Positions 11,601 through 25,403 of a stretch of 64,000 nt of DNA are shown here, one piece after another. How positions within the stretch are numbered: position 1 is the stretch's first letter; each line of letters opens with the position of its first letter. Under the pieces are notes generated by a model. That model was given only the letters and a program-made list of their open reading frames with translations. It was not told the origin of the DNA and made no database searches. The DNA comes from Posidonia oceanica (Eukaryota; Streptophyta; Magnoliopsida; Alismatales; Posidoniaceae): NCBI GenBank assembly GCA_037176725.1, contig JAZBRS010000020.1, positions 50,744,001 through 50,808,000 on the forward strand. The letters are read 5' to 3'. A program made the translations under genes and the position numbers.

Positions 11601-14550
11601 ACTTCCGGGTCTTGTTAGGGCTTTGCTCCTATCAATCCACGCGGTCCGGTCATGATAAGGCTTGTACTTATCATTCTTCACCGCCTCTCGGGTCTTGTTA
11701 GGGCTTTCACCAATCATTCCTGGTTGTCCGGTCTTGATAAGGCATGTACTTATCATTCCTGACCTTTTCCGTGTCTTGTTAGGGCCTTGCACCATTCAAT
11801 CCGCGCTTGTACTTATCATTCTCGGCCTCTTTCGGGAATTGTTAGGGCTTGAACCTATCATTCCTTGCGGTCCGGCCTTGATAAGGCTTGTACTTATCAT
11901 TCCCGACCTCTTCCGTGTCTTGTTTGGGCTTGCACCTATCATTTCAAGCGGTCTGGTCTTGATAAGGCTTGTACGTAACATTCCTGACCTCTTCCGGTTC
12001 TTGTTAGGGCCATACACTGATCATTCCAGGCGGTCCGGTCTTGTTAGGGCCATGCACCTATCATTCCTAGCGGTCCGGTCTCGATAGGGCTTGTACTTGT
12101 CATTCCCACCCTCTTCCGGTTCTTGTTAGGGCTTGCACCTATCAGTCCTGGCGGTGCGGTCATGTTAAGGCTTGTACTTATCATTCCTGACCACTTCGAG
12201 GTCTTGTTAGGGCTTCGCACCTATCATTCCTGGCGGTCCGGGCTTCATACGGCTTGTACTTACCATTCCTGACCTCTTCTAGGTCTTGTTTGGGCTTCGC
12301 ACCTATCATTCCTGGCTGTCGGGTCAAGATAAGGCTTGTACTTATCATTCCAGACCACTTCTGGGTTTTGTTAGGGCTTGCACCAATCAATCCCGGAGGT
12401 CAGGTCTTGATAAGGCTTGTACTTATCATTCTCGACCTCTTCCGGGTCTTGTTAGGGCTTGCACCTATCATTCCTGGCGGTCCGGTCTTGGTAAGGATTG
12501 TACTTATCATTCCTGACCTCTTCCGGTTGTTGTTATGGCTTTGCACCTACCAATCCTGGCGGTCCGGTCTTGATTAGGCGTGTACTTATCATTCTGGAGC
12601 TCTTCCGGGTCTTGTTAGGGCTTGCACCTACCATTCCTGGCGGCTCGGTATTGAATAGGCATGTACATTTCATTCCTGACTTCTTCCGATTCTTGTTATG
12701 GCTAGCACCGATCATTCCTAGCGGTCTGGTCTTGATAAGGCTCGTACTTATCGTTCCTGACCTCTTCCGGGTCTAGTTAGGGCATGCACCTATCAATCCT
12801 TGCGGTCCGGTCACGACATGGCATGTACTAATCATTCCTGACCTCTTCCAGGTCTTGTTAGGGCTTGCACCTAGCATTCATGGCTGTCTGGTCTTGATAA
12901 GGCTTGTACTTATCATTCCTGACCACTTCAAGTTCTTGTTTGGGCATTGCACCTATCATTCCAAGCGGTCCGGTCTTGATAAGGCTTGTACTTATCGTTA
13001 CTGACCTCTTCCGGTTCTTGTTTGGGCTTCGCAACTATCATTCCTGGCGATCCAGTAGTGACGAGGCATGTACTTATCATTACAGACCTCTTCCGGATCT
13101 TGTTAGGGCTTGCACCTATCGTTCCTGGCGGTCTGGGTAGGATAAGGCTTGAACTTACAATTCCTTACCACTTCTAGGTCCTGTTAGGACTCTGCACCAA
13201 TCAATCCTAGCGGTCCGGTCTTGTTAAGAATTGTTCTTATCATTCCCGACCTCCTTCGGGTCTTGTTAGGGCTTGCACCTATCTTTCCTGGCGGTCCGGT
13301 CTTGATATGGCTTGTACTTATCCTTCCTGACCTCTTCCGGGTCTTCCTAGGGCTTTGTACCTATCATTCCTGGCTGTCCGGTCTTGATACGGCTTGTACT
13401 TATCATTCCTGATCTCTTCCAGGTCTTGTTAGGGCTTGCACCTATCATTCCTGGCGGTACGGTCTTGGTAAGGCACATACTTATCGTTCCTGACCTCTTC
13501 CGGGTCTTGTTAGGGCATGCACCTATCATTCCTAGCAGTCCGGTCGTGGTAAGGCATGTACTTATCATTCCTGACCTCATCCTGGTCTTGTTTGGGCATG
13601 CACCTATCATTCCAGGCGGTTCGGTCTTGATAAGGCTTGTACTTATCATTACAGACCTCTTCCAGGTCTTGTTAGGGCAGGCACCTATCATTCCTGGTGG
13701 TCCGGTCATGACACGGCGTGTACTTATCATTCATGACCTCTTCAGGGTCTTGTTAGGGCTTTGCACCTATCATTCCTGGCGGTCCGGTCTTGATTAGGCT
13801 TGTACTTATCTTTCCTGACCTCTTCCATGTATAGTTAGGGCTTGTACCTATCATTCCTGGTGGTCTAGTCTCGATAAGACTTGTACTACTCACTCTCGAC
13901 CATTTCCAGGTCCTGTGAGGGCTTGCACCTATCATTCCAGGCGGTCCGGTCTTGATAAGGCTTGTACTTATCATTCCTGACCTCTTCAGGGTGTTGTTAG
14001 GGCTTTGCACCTATCAGTCCAGGCGGTCCGGTCTTGATTAGGCTTGTACTAATCAATCCTGACCTCTTCCGTGTCTTCTTAGGGCTTTGCACCGGTCATT
14101 CCTAGCGGTCTGGTCCGTATGAGGCTTGTACTTATCATTCATGACCTCTTCCGGGTCAAGTTAGGGCTTGCACCAATCATTCCTGGCGGTCCGGAGTTGT
14201 TAAGGCTTGTACTAATCAATCCTGACCTCTTCCGGGTCTTGTTAAGGCATGCGCCTATCATTCCAGGTGGTCTGGTCTCGATAAGGCTTGTACTTGTAAT
14301 TCCTTACCTCTTCCGGGTCTTGTTGGGGCGTGCACCAATCATTCCCGGCGGTCCGGTCTTGATAAGGCTTGTACCTATCATTCCTGACCTCTTCTGTGTC
14401 TCATTAGGGCTTTGCACCAACCATTCCTGGCGGTCCGGTCTTGATAAGGCGTGTACTTATCATTCCTGACCTATTCTGTGCCTTGTTTGGGCTTCGCACC
14501 AAACATTCCGGGCGGCCTGATCATGATAAGGCTTCCACGTATCATTCCGG
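8622..14550 (+). repeat. Higher-order block, copy 2 (partner 1-5,850)
   Basis: Partner of the block at 1-5,850. It carries one extra monomer near 12.98-13.07 kb, which moves the offset from 8,623 to 8,705. At about 14.55 kb the similarity to the 5.8-kb region stops. The sequence then continues as the 7.07-kb region (offset 7,483). This is a block-to-block junction, as expected from unequal exchange between copies out of register. Confidence 0.85.
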
Positions 14551-17214
14551 ACCTCTTCCGGGTCTTGTTAGGGCTTGCACCGACCATTCCTGGGGGTCCG
14601 GTATTGATTAGGCATGTACATTTCATTCCTAACTTCGTTTGGGTCTTGTTAGGGCTTGCACCGATCATTCCTGGCGGTCTGGTCTTGATAAGGCTCGTAC
14701 TTTTCATTCCTGACCTCTTCCGGGTCTTGTTAGGGCATGCACCTGTCAATCCTTGCAGTCCGGTCACGACATGGCAAGTACTAATCATTCCTGACCTCTT
14801 CTGGGTCTTGTTAGGGCTTTGCACCGACCATTCCTGGCGGTCCGGTCTTGATAAGGCTTGTACTTATCATTCCTGACCTCTTCAAGGTCTTGTTTGGGCT
14901 TTGCACCTACCATTCCAAGCGGTCCGGTCATGATACGGCTTGTACTTATCATTCCTGACCCCTTCCGGGTCTTGTTTGGGCTTTGCACCTATCATTCCTG
15001 GCGGTCCAGTATTGACAAGGCATGTACTTATCATTCCTGACCTCTTCTGGATCTTGTTAGGGCTTGCACCTATCATTCCTGGCGGTCTGGTTAGGATAAG
15101 GCTTGTACTCACAATTCCTTACCACTTCTAGGTCCTATTAGGACTCTGCACCAATCAATCCTAGCGGTCCGGTCTTGATAAGGCTTGTACTTATCATTCC
15201 CGACCTCCTTCGGGTCTTGTTAGGGCTAGCACCTGTCTTTCCTAGCAGTCTGGTCTTGATAAGGCTTGTACTTATCATTCCTAACCTCTTCAGGATCTTC
15301 TTAGGGCTTTGCACCTATCATTCCTGGCGGTCCGGTCATGGTAAGGCTCGTAGTTATCAGTCCTGACCACATCATTGTCTCACTTGGGCTTGCACCAATC
15401 ATTCCTGGCGGTCCGGTCTAGATAAGGCTTGTACTTATCATTCCAGACCTCACGGGGGTCTTGTATGGGTTTGCAACTATCATTCCTAGCAGTTCGGTCT
15501 TGCTAAGGCTTGTACTTATCATTCCTGACCTTTTCCGGGTCTTGTTACGTCCTGCACCTATCATTCCGGGCGGATTGGTCTTGATAAGGCTTGTACATAT
15601 CATTCCAGACCTCTTCCTGGTCTTGATAGGCCTTGCACCTATCTTTCCTGGCGGTCCGGTATTGTTTAGGCAAGTACATTTCATTACTGACATCTTCTGG
15701 GTCTTGTTAGGGCCTGCACCAATCATTCCAGGCGGTCCGCTCTTAATAAGGCTCGTACTTATCATTCCAGACCTCTTCCAGGTCTTGTTAGGCCTTGCAC
15801 CAATCAATCCTAGCGGTCCGGTCTTGACATGGCTTGTACTAATCATTCCTGACCTCTTCCTGGTCTTGTTTGGGCATGCACCTATCATTCCAGGCGGTTC
15901 GGTCTTGATAAGGCGTGTACTTATCATTACAGACCTCTTCCGGGTCTTGTTAGGGCAGGCACCTATCATTCCTGGTGGTCCGGTCTTGACACGGCGTGTA
16001 CTTATCATTCATGACCTCTTCCGGGTCTTGTTAGGCTTCGCACAAATCATTCCTGGCGGTCTGGTCTTGATTAGGCTTGTACTTATCTTTCCTGACCTCT
16101 TCCGGGTATAGTTAGGGCTTGTACCTATCATTCCTGGTGGTCTAGTCTCGATAGGACTTGTACTAATCACTCTCGACCATTTCCAGGTCCGGTGAGGGCT
16201 TGCAACTATCATTCCAGGCGGTCCGGTCTTGATAAGGCTTATACTTATCATTCCTGACCTCTTCGGGTGTTGTTAGGGCTTTGCACCTATCAGTCTAGGC
16301 GGTCCGGTCTTGATTAGGCTTGTACTTATCATTCCTGACCTCTTCCATGTCTTGTTTGGGCTTTGCACCTGTCATTCCTGGCGGTCTGGTCCGGATGAGG
16401 CATGTACTAATCATTCCGGACCTCTTCCGGGTCAAGTTAGGGCTTGCACCTATCATTCCTGGCGGTCCGGTGTTGTTAAGGCTTTTACTAATCAATCCTG
16501 ACCTCTTCCGGGTCTTGTTAAGGCATGCGCCTATCATTCCAGGTGGTCTGGTCTCGATAAGGCTTGTACTTGTAATTCCTTACCTCTTCCGGGTCTTGTT
16601 GGGGCGTGCACCAATCATTCCTGGCGGTCCGGTCTTGATAAGGCTTGTACTTATCATTCCTGACCTCTTCTGGGTCTTGTTAGGGCTTTGCACCTATCAG
16701 TCCTGGCGGTCCGGTCTTGATAAGGCGTATACTTATCGTTCCTGACCAATTCTGTGCCTTGTTTGGGCTTCGCACCAATCATTCCGGGTGGCCCGGTCTT
16801 GATAAGGCTTCCACCTGTCATTCCTGACCTCTTCCGGGTCTTGGCTGGGCTTGCACTATCATTCACGCCGGTCTGGTCTCGATAAGGCTTGTACTTACCA
16901 TTCCTGACCACTTCTAGGTCTTGTTAGGGCTCTGCACCTACCATTCCAAGCGGTCCGGTCTTGATATGGCTTGTACTTATCAATCCTGACCTCTTCCTGG
17001 TCTTGTTCGGGCTTGCACCTATCATTCATGGCGGTCCGGTCATGATAGGTTTTGTACTTATCATTCCTGACCTCTTCCGGGTCTTGTTTGGGCGTTCACC
17101 TATCTTTCCTGGCGGTTCGGTATTGATAAGGCTTGTACTTATCATTCCTGACCTCTTCTGCGCCTTGTCAGGGCTTACACCTATCATTCCTGGCGGTCCG
17201 GTCTTGTTAGGGCC
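14551..17214 (+). repeat. Chimeric satellite segment built from several blocks
   Basis: The order of variants switches source several times. 14,550-15,366 follows 7,070-7,880. About 15,400-15,560 follows 8,130-8,220, then jumps to the 8,580-kb-type variants (gcggattggtcttgataagg). About 16,000-16,750 follows the 5.05-5.75 kb type. About 16,950-17,200 follows 9,955-10,205 at offset 6,995. At about 17,205 it jumps over roughly 1 kb to the variant otherwise found at 11,230. Each switch occurs in phase with the monomer or half-monomer, which fits homologous exchange rather than random breakage. Confidence 0.75.
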
Positions 17215-18555
17215 TTGCACCTTTCATTCCGCGCATGTACTTATCATTCTCGGCCTCTTCCGGGTCTTGTTAGGGCTAGCACCTATCATTCCTGGCAGTC
17301 CAGTCTCGATAAGGCTAGTACTTATCATTCCCAACCTCTTCCAGGTCTTGTCAGGGCTTGCACCTATCATTCCTGGCGGTCCGGTCTTGATAAGTCATCC
17401 ACTTATCATTCCTGACCTCTTCCGGGTCTTGTTTTGGCGTTCACCTGTCATTCCTGGCAGTCCAGTCTTGATAAGTCTTCCACTTATCATTCCCGACCTC
17501 TTCACGGTCTTGTTAGGCCTTACACCTATCATTCCTAGCGTTCCGGTCACGATACGGCTTGTACTTTTCATTCCAGACCACTTCCGGGTCTTATTAGGGC
17601 TTTGCTCCTATCAATCCAGGCGGTCCGGTCATGATAAGGCTTGTACTTATCATTCTTGACCGCTTTCGGGTCTTGTTAGGGCTTTCACCTATCATTCCTG
17701 GTGGTCCGGTCTTGATAAGGGATGTACTTATCATTCCTGACCTTTTCTGTGTCATGTTAGGGCCTTGCACCATTCAATCCGTGCTTGTACTTATCATTCT
17801 CGGCCGCTTCCGGGTCTTGTTAGGGCTTGAACCTATCATTCCCGGCGGTCCGGTCTTGATAAGGCTTGTACTTATCATTCCCGACCTCTTCCGTGTCTTG
17901 TTTGGGCTTGCACCTAACATTTCACGCGGTCTGGTCATGATAAGGCTTGTACTTAACATTCCTGACCTCTTCCGGTTCTTGTTAGGGCCATGCACCGATC
18001 ATTCCAGGCGGTTCGGTCTTGTTCGGGCCATCCACCTATCATTCCTAGCGGTTCGGTCTCGATAGGGCTTGTACTTGTCATTCCCACCCTCCTTCGGTTT
18101 TTGTTAGGGCTTGCACCTATCAGTCCTGGCGGTGCGGTCATGTTAAGGCTTGTACTTATCATTCCTGACCACTTCGAGGTCTTGTTAGGGCTTCGCACCT
18201 ATCATTCCTGGCGGTCCGGGCTTCATACGGCTTGTACATACCATTCCTGACCTCTTCCAGGTCTTGTTTGGGCTTTGCACCAATCATTCCTGGCGGTCGG
18301 GTCAAGATAAGGCTTGTACTTATCATTCCAGACCACTTCTGGGTCTTGTTAGGGCTTGCACCAATCAATCCCGGAGGTCAGGTCTTGATAAGGCTTGTAC
18401 TTATCATTCTTGACCTCTTCCGGGTCTTGTTAGGGCTTGCACCTATCATTCCCAGCGGTCCGGTCTTGGTGTGGCTTGTACTTATCATTCCTGACCTCTT
18501 CCGGTTGTTGTTATGGCTTTGCACCTACCAATCCTGGCGGTCCGGTCTTGATTAG
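17215..18555 (+). repeat. Higher-order block (partners 2,614-3,950 and 11,236-12,577)
   Basis: Offset 14,601 to the first partner and 5,979 at the start relative to the second. It includes both rare monomer types, the shortened unit with a 19-bp deletion and the fused 40-bp half-unit near 17,992, in the same order as in the partners. Ordinary monomers lie between them. Confidence 0.85.
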
Positions 18556-18589
18556 GCGTGTACTTATCAGTCCGGACCTCTTCGGGTCT

Positions 18590-19155
18590 TGTTAGGGCTT
18601 GCACCTACCATTCCTGGCGGTCCGGTATTGATTAGGCATGTACATTTCATTCCTGACATCGTTTGGGTCTTGTTAGGGCTTGCACCGATCATTCCTGGCG
18701 GTCTGGTCTTGATAAGGCTCGTACTTTTCGTTCTTGACCTCTTCCGGGTCTTGTTAGGGCATGCACCTATCAATCCTTGCGGTCCGGTCACGACATGGCA
18801 TGTACTAATCATTCCTGACCTCTTCCAGGTCTTGTTTGGGCTTTGCACCGACCATTCCTGGTGGTCCGGTCTTGATAAGGCTTGTACTTATCATTCCTGA
18901 CCTCTTCAAGGTCTTGTTTGGGCTTTGCACCTATCATTCCAAGCGGTCCGATCATGATACGGCTTGTACTTATCATTCTTGACCCCCTCCGGGTCTTGTT
19001 TGGGCTTTGCACCTATCATTCCTGGCGGTCCAGTATTGACAAGGCATGTACTTATCATTCCAGACCTCTTCTGGATCTTGTTAGGGCTTGCTCCTATCGT
19101 TCTTGGCGGTCTGGTTAGGATAAGGCTTGTACTTACAATTCCTTACCACTTCTAG
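18590..19155 (+). repeat. Satellite segment copied from the 7.1-7.65 kb block
   Basis: Constant offset 11,507 to 7,085-7,648. The rare variants match, including cattcttgaccccctccggg near 18,975 (7,468 in the partner) and tcgttcttggcgg near 19,098. After 19,155 the array continues as the 4.5-kb type. Confidence 0.8.
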
Positions 19156-19198
19156 GTCCTGTTAGGACTCTGCACCAATCAATCCTAGCGGTCTGGTC

Positions 19199-22100
19199 TT
19201 GATAAGGCTTGTTCTTATCGTTCCCGACCTCCTTCGGGTCTTGTTAGGGCTTGCACCTATCTTTCCTGGCGGTCCGGTCTTGATATGGCTTGTACTTATC
19301 CGTCCTGACCTCTTTCGGGTCTTCCTAGGGCTTTGTACCTATCATTCCTGGCGGTCCGGTCTTGATACGGCTTGTACTTATCATTCCTGATCTCTTCCAG
19401 GTCTTGTTAGGGCTTGCACCTATCATTCCTGGCGGTACGGTCTTGGTAAGGCACGTACTTATCGTTCCTGACCTCTTCCGGGTCTTGTTAGGGTATGCAC
19501 CTATCATTCCTGGCGGTCCGGTCGTGGTACGGCATGTACTTATCATTCCTGACCTCATCCTGGTCTTGTTTGGGCATGCATCTATCATTCCAGGCGGTTC
19601 GGTCTTGATAAGGCTTGTACTTATCATTACAGACCTCTTCCGGGTCTTGTTAGGGCAGGCACCTATCATTCCTGGTGGTCCGGTCATGACACGGCGTGTA
19701 CTTATCATTCATGACCTCTTTCGGGTCTTGTTAGGGCTTTGCACCTATCATTCCTGGCGGTCCGGTCTTGATTAGGCTTGTACTTTTCTTTCCTGACCTC
19801 TTCCGTGTATAGTTAGGGCTTGTACCTATCATTCCTGGTGGTCTAGTCTCGATAAGACTTGTGCATATCACTCTCGACCATTTCCAGGTCCTGTGAGGGC
19901 TTGCACCTATCATTCCAGGCGGTCCGGTCTTGATAAGGCTTGTACTTATCATTCCTGACCTCCTCCGGGTGTTGTTAGGGCTTTGCACCTATCAGTCCAG
20001 GCGGTCCGGTCTTGAGTAGGCTTGTACTAATCATCCCTGACCTCTACCGTGTCTAGTTAGGGCTTTGCACCTGTCATTCCTAGCGGTCTGGTCCGGATGA
20101 GGCTTGTACTTATCATTCCTGACCTCTTCCGGGTCAAGTTAGGGCTTGCACCTATCATTCCTGGCGGTCCGGTGTTGTTAAGGCTTGTACTAATCAATCC
20201 AGACCTCTTCCGGGTCTTGTTAGGGCATGCGCCTATCATTCCAGGTGGTCTGGTCCCTATAAGGCTTGTACTTGTACATCCTTACCTCTTCCGGGTCATG
20301 TTGGGGTGTGCACCAATCATTTCCGGTGGTCCGGTCTTGATAAGGCTTGTACCTATCATTCCTGTCCTCTTCCGGGTCTCGTTAGGGCTTTGCACCTATC
20401 ATTCCTGGCGGTCCGGTCTTGATAAGGCGTGTACTTATCGTTCCTAACCTATTCTGTGCCTTGTTTGGGCTTCGAACCAATCATTCTGGGCGGCCCGATC
20501 TTGCTAAGGCTTCCACGTATCATTCCTGACCTCTTCCGGGTCTTGGCTGGGCTTGCACCTATCATTCACGCCGGTCTGGTCTCGATAAGGCTTGTACTTA
20601 CCATTCCTGACCACTTCTAGGTCATGTTAGGGCTCTGCACCTACCATTCCTAGCGGTCCGGTCTTGATATGGCTTGTATTTATCATTCCTGACCTCTTCC
20701 TGGTCATGTTAGGGCTTGCACCTATCATTCATGGCGGTCCGGTCTTGATAAGTTTTGTACTTATCATTCCTAACCTCTTCCGGGTCTTGTTTGGGCGTTC
20801 ACCTATCTTTCCTGACGGTTCGGTATTGATAAGGCTTGTACTTATCATTCCTGACCTCTTCTGCATCTTGTCAGGGCTTACACCTATCATTCCTAGCGGT
20901 CCGGTCTAGATAAGGCTTGTACTTATCGTTCCTAACCACTTCCGGGTCTTGTTAGGGCGTTGCTCCTATCATTCCTGGCGGTCCGGTCATGATAAGGCTT
21001 GTACTTGTCATTCCTGACCTCTTCCTGGTCTTGTTAGGGCTTTGCACCAATCAATCCTGGCGGTCCGGTATTGATAAGGCTTGTACTTATCATTCCCGAC
21101 CTCCTCCGGGTCATGTTAGGGCATGCACCTACCATTCCCGGTGGTCCGGTCTTGCTAAGGCTTCTACTTATCATTCCTTACCTCTTCCGGGTCTTGTTTG
21201 GGCTTTGCACCTATCATTCCTGGCGGTCGGGTCTAGATAAGGCTTGTACTTATCATTCCAGACCTCTTCCCGGTTTTGTTAGGGCTTGCACCTATCATTC
21301 CAGTAGGTCAGGTCTTGATAAGGCTTGTACTTTTCATTCCCGTCCTGTTCCGGGTCTTGTTAGGGCTTGCTCCTATCAATCCTAGCAGTCTGGTCTAGGT
21401 GTGGCTTGTACTTATCATTCCTGACCTCTTCCGGTTGTTGTTATGGCATTGCACCTACCAATCCTAGCGGTCCGGTCTTGATTTGGCGTGTACTTATCAT
21501 TCCGGACCTCTTCCGGGTCTTGTTAGGGCTTGCACCTACCATTCCTGGCGGTCCGGTATTGATTAGGCATGTACATTTCATTCCTGACTTCTTTCGGGTC
21601 TTGTTAGGGCTTGCACCGATCATTCCTGGCAGTCTGTCTTGATAAGGCTCGTACTTATCGTTCTTGACCTCTTCCGGGTCTTGTTAGGTCATGCACCTAT
21701 CAATCCCTACGGTCCGGTCACGACATGGCATGTAATAATCATTCCTGACCTCTTCCGGGTCTTGTTAGGGCTTTGCACCTACCATTCCTGGGGGTCCAGT
21801 CTTGAGAAGGCTTGTACTTATCATTCCTGACCTCTTCAAGGTCTTGTTTGGGCTTTGCACCTATCATTCCAAGCGGTCCGATCATGATACGGCTTGTACT
21901 TATCATTCCTGACCCCTTCCGGGTCTTGTTTGGGCTTTGCACCTATCATTCCTGGCGGTCCAGTATTGACAAGGCATGTACTTATCATTCCTGACCTCTT
22001 CTGGATCTTCTTAGGGCTTGCACCTATCGTTCCTGGCAGTCTGGTTAGGATAAGGCTTGTACTTACAATTCCTTACCACTTCTAGGTCCCGTTAGGACTC

Positions 22101-22849
22101 TGCACCAATCAATCCTAGCGGTCCAGTCTTGATAAGGCTTGTACTTATCATTCCCGACCTCCTTCGGGTCTTGTTAGGGCTAGCATTTGTCTTTCCTAGC
22201 GGTCTGGTCTTGATAAGGCTTGTACTTATCATTCCAAACCTCTTCAGGATCTTCTTAGGGCATTGCACCTATCATTCCTGGCGGTCCGGTCTTGATAAGG
22301 CTTGTACTTATCATTCCTGACCTCTTCCGGATCATGTTAGGGCTTGCACCTTTCATTCCTGGCGGTCCAGTCTCGATAAGGATTGTACTTATCATTCCTG
22401 ACCTCTTACGGGTCTTGTTAGGGCTTGCACCTATCATTCCTGGCGGTCCGGTCATGGTAAGGCTCGTAGTTATCATTCCTGACCACATCATTGTCTCATT
22501 TGGGCTTGCACCAATCATTCCTGGCGGTCTGGTCTTGATAAGGCTTGTACTTATCATTCCTGACCTCACGCGGGTCTTGTATGGGTTTGCAACTATCATT
22601 CCTAGCGGTTCGGTCTTGCTAAGGCTTGTACTTATCATTCCTGACCTCTTCCGGGTCTTGTTACGTCCTGCACCTATCATTCCTGGTGGTCCGGTCTTGA
22701 TAAGGCTTGTACTTATCGTTACTGACCTCTTCCGGGTCTTGTTAAGGCATGCACCAATCATTCCTGGTGGTCTAGTCTTGATATGGCGTGTACTTATCGT
22801 TCCGAACCTCTTCCGAGTCTTGTTAGGGCTTTGCACCTATCATTCCTAG
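19199..22849 (+). repeat. Higher-order block (partner 4,516-8,412)
   Basis: The order of variants follows 4,516-6,330 at offset 14,683 and then 6,970-8,412 at offset 14,437. The 246-bp difference equals about three monomers lost around 21.0 kb. Its first part also has partners at 13,221-14,460 and 46,272-47,930, so this block has at least four copies in the window. Confidence 0.85.
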
Positions 22850-25403
22850 CGGTCCGGTCTTGATAAGGCTTGTACTTATCATTCCTGACCTCTTCTGGGT
22901 CTTCCTTGGGCTTTGCACCTGTCATTCCTGGAGGTCTGGTTTTGATAAGGCTTGTACTTATCATTCCTGACCTCTTCAAGGTCTTGTTAGGGCTTCGCAC
23001 CTACCATTCCTGGCGGTCCAGTCTTGATTCGGCTTGTACTTACCATTCCTGACCTCTTCCGGGTCTTGTTTGGGCTTTACACCTATCATTCCTGGCGGTC
23101 GGGTCAAGATAAGGCTTGTACTTAGCATTCCTGACCAATTCTGGGTCTTGTTAGGGCTTGCACCAATCAATCCCGGCGGTCAGGTCTTGATAAGGCTTGT
23201 ACTTATCATTCTCGACCTCTTCCGGGTCTTGTTAGGGCTTGCACCTATCATTCCTGGCGGTCCGGACTTGGTGGGGCTTGTACTTATCATTCCTGACCTC
23301 TTCCGGTTGTTATTATGGCTTTGCACCTACCAATCCTGGCGGTCCGGTCTAGATAAGGCTTGTACTTATCAATCCAGACCTCTTCCGGGTCTTGTTAGGG
23401 CTTGCACCTACCATTCCTAGCGGTCTGATAATGATTAGGCTTGTACATTTCATTCCTGACCTCTTCCGGGTCGTGTTAGGGCTTGCACCGATCATTCCTG
23501 GCGGTCCGGTCTTGATAGGGCTCGTACTTATGGTTCCTGACCTCTTCCGGGTCTTGTTAGGGCATGTACCTATCAATCCTAGCGGTCCGGTCATGACATG
23601 GCATATACTAATCATTCCTGACCTCTTCCGGGTCTTGTTTGGGCTTGCACCTAGCCTTCATGGCGGTCTGGTCTTGATAAGGCTTGTACTTATCATTCCT
23701 GACCTCTTCAAGGTCTTGTTTGGGCTTTGCACCAATCATTCCAAGCTGTCCGATCATGATACGGCTTGTACTTATCATTCCTGACCCCTTCCGGGTCTTG
23801 TTTGGGCTTTGCACCTATCATTCCTGGCGGTCCAGTATTGACAAGGCTTGTACATATCATTCCAGACCTCTTCCGGGTTTTGTTAGGGCTTGCACCTATC
23901 ATTCCTGCGGTCCGGTCAAGATAAGGCTTGTACTTACCAATCCTGACCACTTCTAGGTCCTGTTAGGACTCTGCACAATCATTCCTAGCGGTCCAGTTTT
24001 GATAAGGCTTGTACTTATCATTCCCGACCTCCTCCGGGTCTTGTGAGGGCATGCACCAATCTTTCCTGGCGGTCCGGTCTTGATATGGCTTGTACTTATC
24101 ATTCCTGACCTCTTCCGGGTCAAGTTAGGGCTTGCACCTATCATTCCTGGCGGTTCGGTGTTGTTAAGGCTTGTACTAATCAATCCTGACCTCTTCTGGG
24201 TCTTGTTAGGGCATGCGCCTATCATTCCAGGTGGTCTGGTCTCGATAAGGCTTGTACTTGTAATTCCTTATCTCTTCCGAGTCTTGTTGGGGCGTGCACC
24301 AATCATTCCTGGCGGTCCGGTCTTGATAAGGCTTGTACTTATCATTCCTGACCTCTTCTGGGTCTTGTTAGGGCTTTGCACCTATCATTCCTGGCGGTCC
24401 GGTCTTGATAAGGCGTGTACTTATCGTTCCTGACCTATTCTGTGCCTTGTTTGGGCTTCGCACCAATCATTCCGGGCAGCCCGGTTCTGATAAGGCTTCC
24501 ACCTATCATTCCTGACCTCTTCCGGGTCATGGCTGGGCTTCCACTATCATTCACGCCGGTCTTGTCTCGATAAGGCTTGTACTTTCCATTCCTGACCACT
24601 TATAGGTCATGTTAGGGCTCTGCACCTACCATTCCTAGCGGTCCGGTCATGATCTGGCTTGTACTTATCATTCCTGACCTCTTCCTGGTCTTGTTAGGGC
24701 TTGCACCTATCATTCATGGCGGTCCGGTCATGATAAGTTTTGTACTTATCATTCCTGACCTCTTCCGGGTCTTGTTTGGGCGTTCACCAATCTTTCCTGG
24801 CGGTTCGGTATTGATAAGGCTTGTACTTATCATTCCTGACCTCTTCTGCGTCTTGTCAGGGCTTACACCTATCATTCCTAGCGGTCCGGTCAAGATAAGG
24901 CTTGTACTTATCCTTCCTGACCACTTCCGAGTCTTGTTAGGGTGTTGCTCCTATCATTCCTAGCGGTCCGGTCTTGATAAGGCTTGTACTTATCATTCCT
25001 GACCTCTTCCTGGTCTTGTTTGGGCTTTGCACCAATCAATCCTGGCGGTCCGGTCTTGATAAGGCTTGTACTTATCATTCCTGACCTCTTCTGGGTCATG
25101 TTAGGGCATGCACCTACCATTCCTGGCGGTCCGGTCTTGGTAAGGCTTGTACTTTTCATTCCTGACCTTTTTCGGGTCTTGTTTGCGCCTTGCACCTATC
25201 ATTCCTGGCGGTCCGGTCTCGATTGGGCTTGTACTTATCATTCCCAACCTCTTCCGGTTCTTGTTAGGGCTTGCACCAATCACTTCTGGCTGTGCGGTCA
25301 TGTTAAGGCTTGTACTTATCATTCTTGACCTCTTCCCGGTCTTGTTTGGGCTTTGCACCTATCATTCCTGGCGGTCGGGTCTAGATAAGGCTTGTACTTA
25401 TCA
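22850..25403 (+). repeat. Satellite segment between higher-order blocks
   Basis: Ordinary monomers. The first kilobase resembles the 3.6-4.3 kb type (variants cggttgttattatggc and aggtcttgttagggcttcgc). From about 24,080 onward the same variant order recurs at 47,045 with offset 22,963. The right end is the left edge of the 10,423-bp duplication. Confidence 0.8.
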
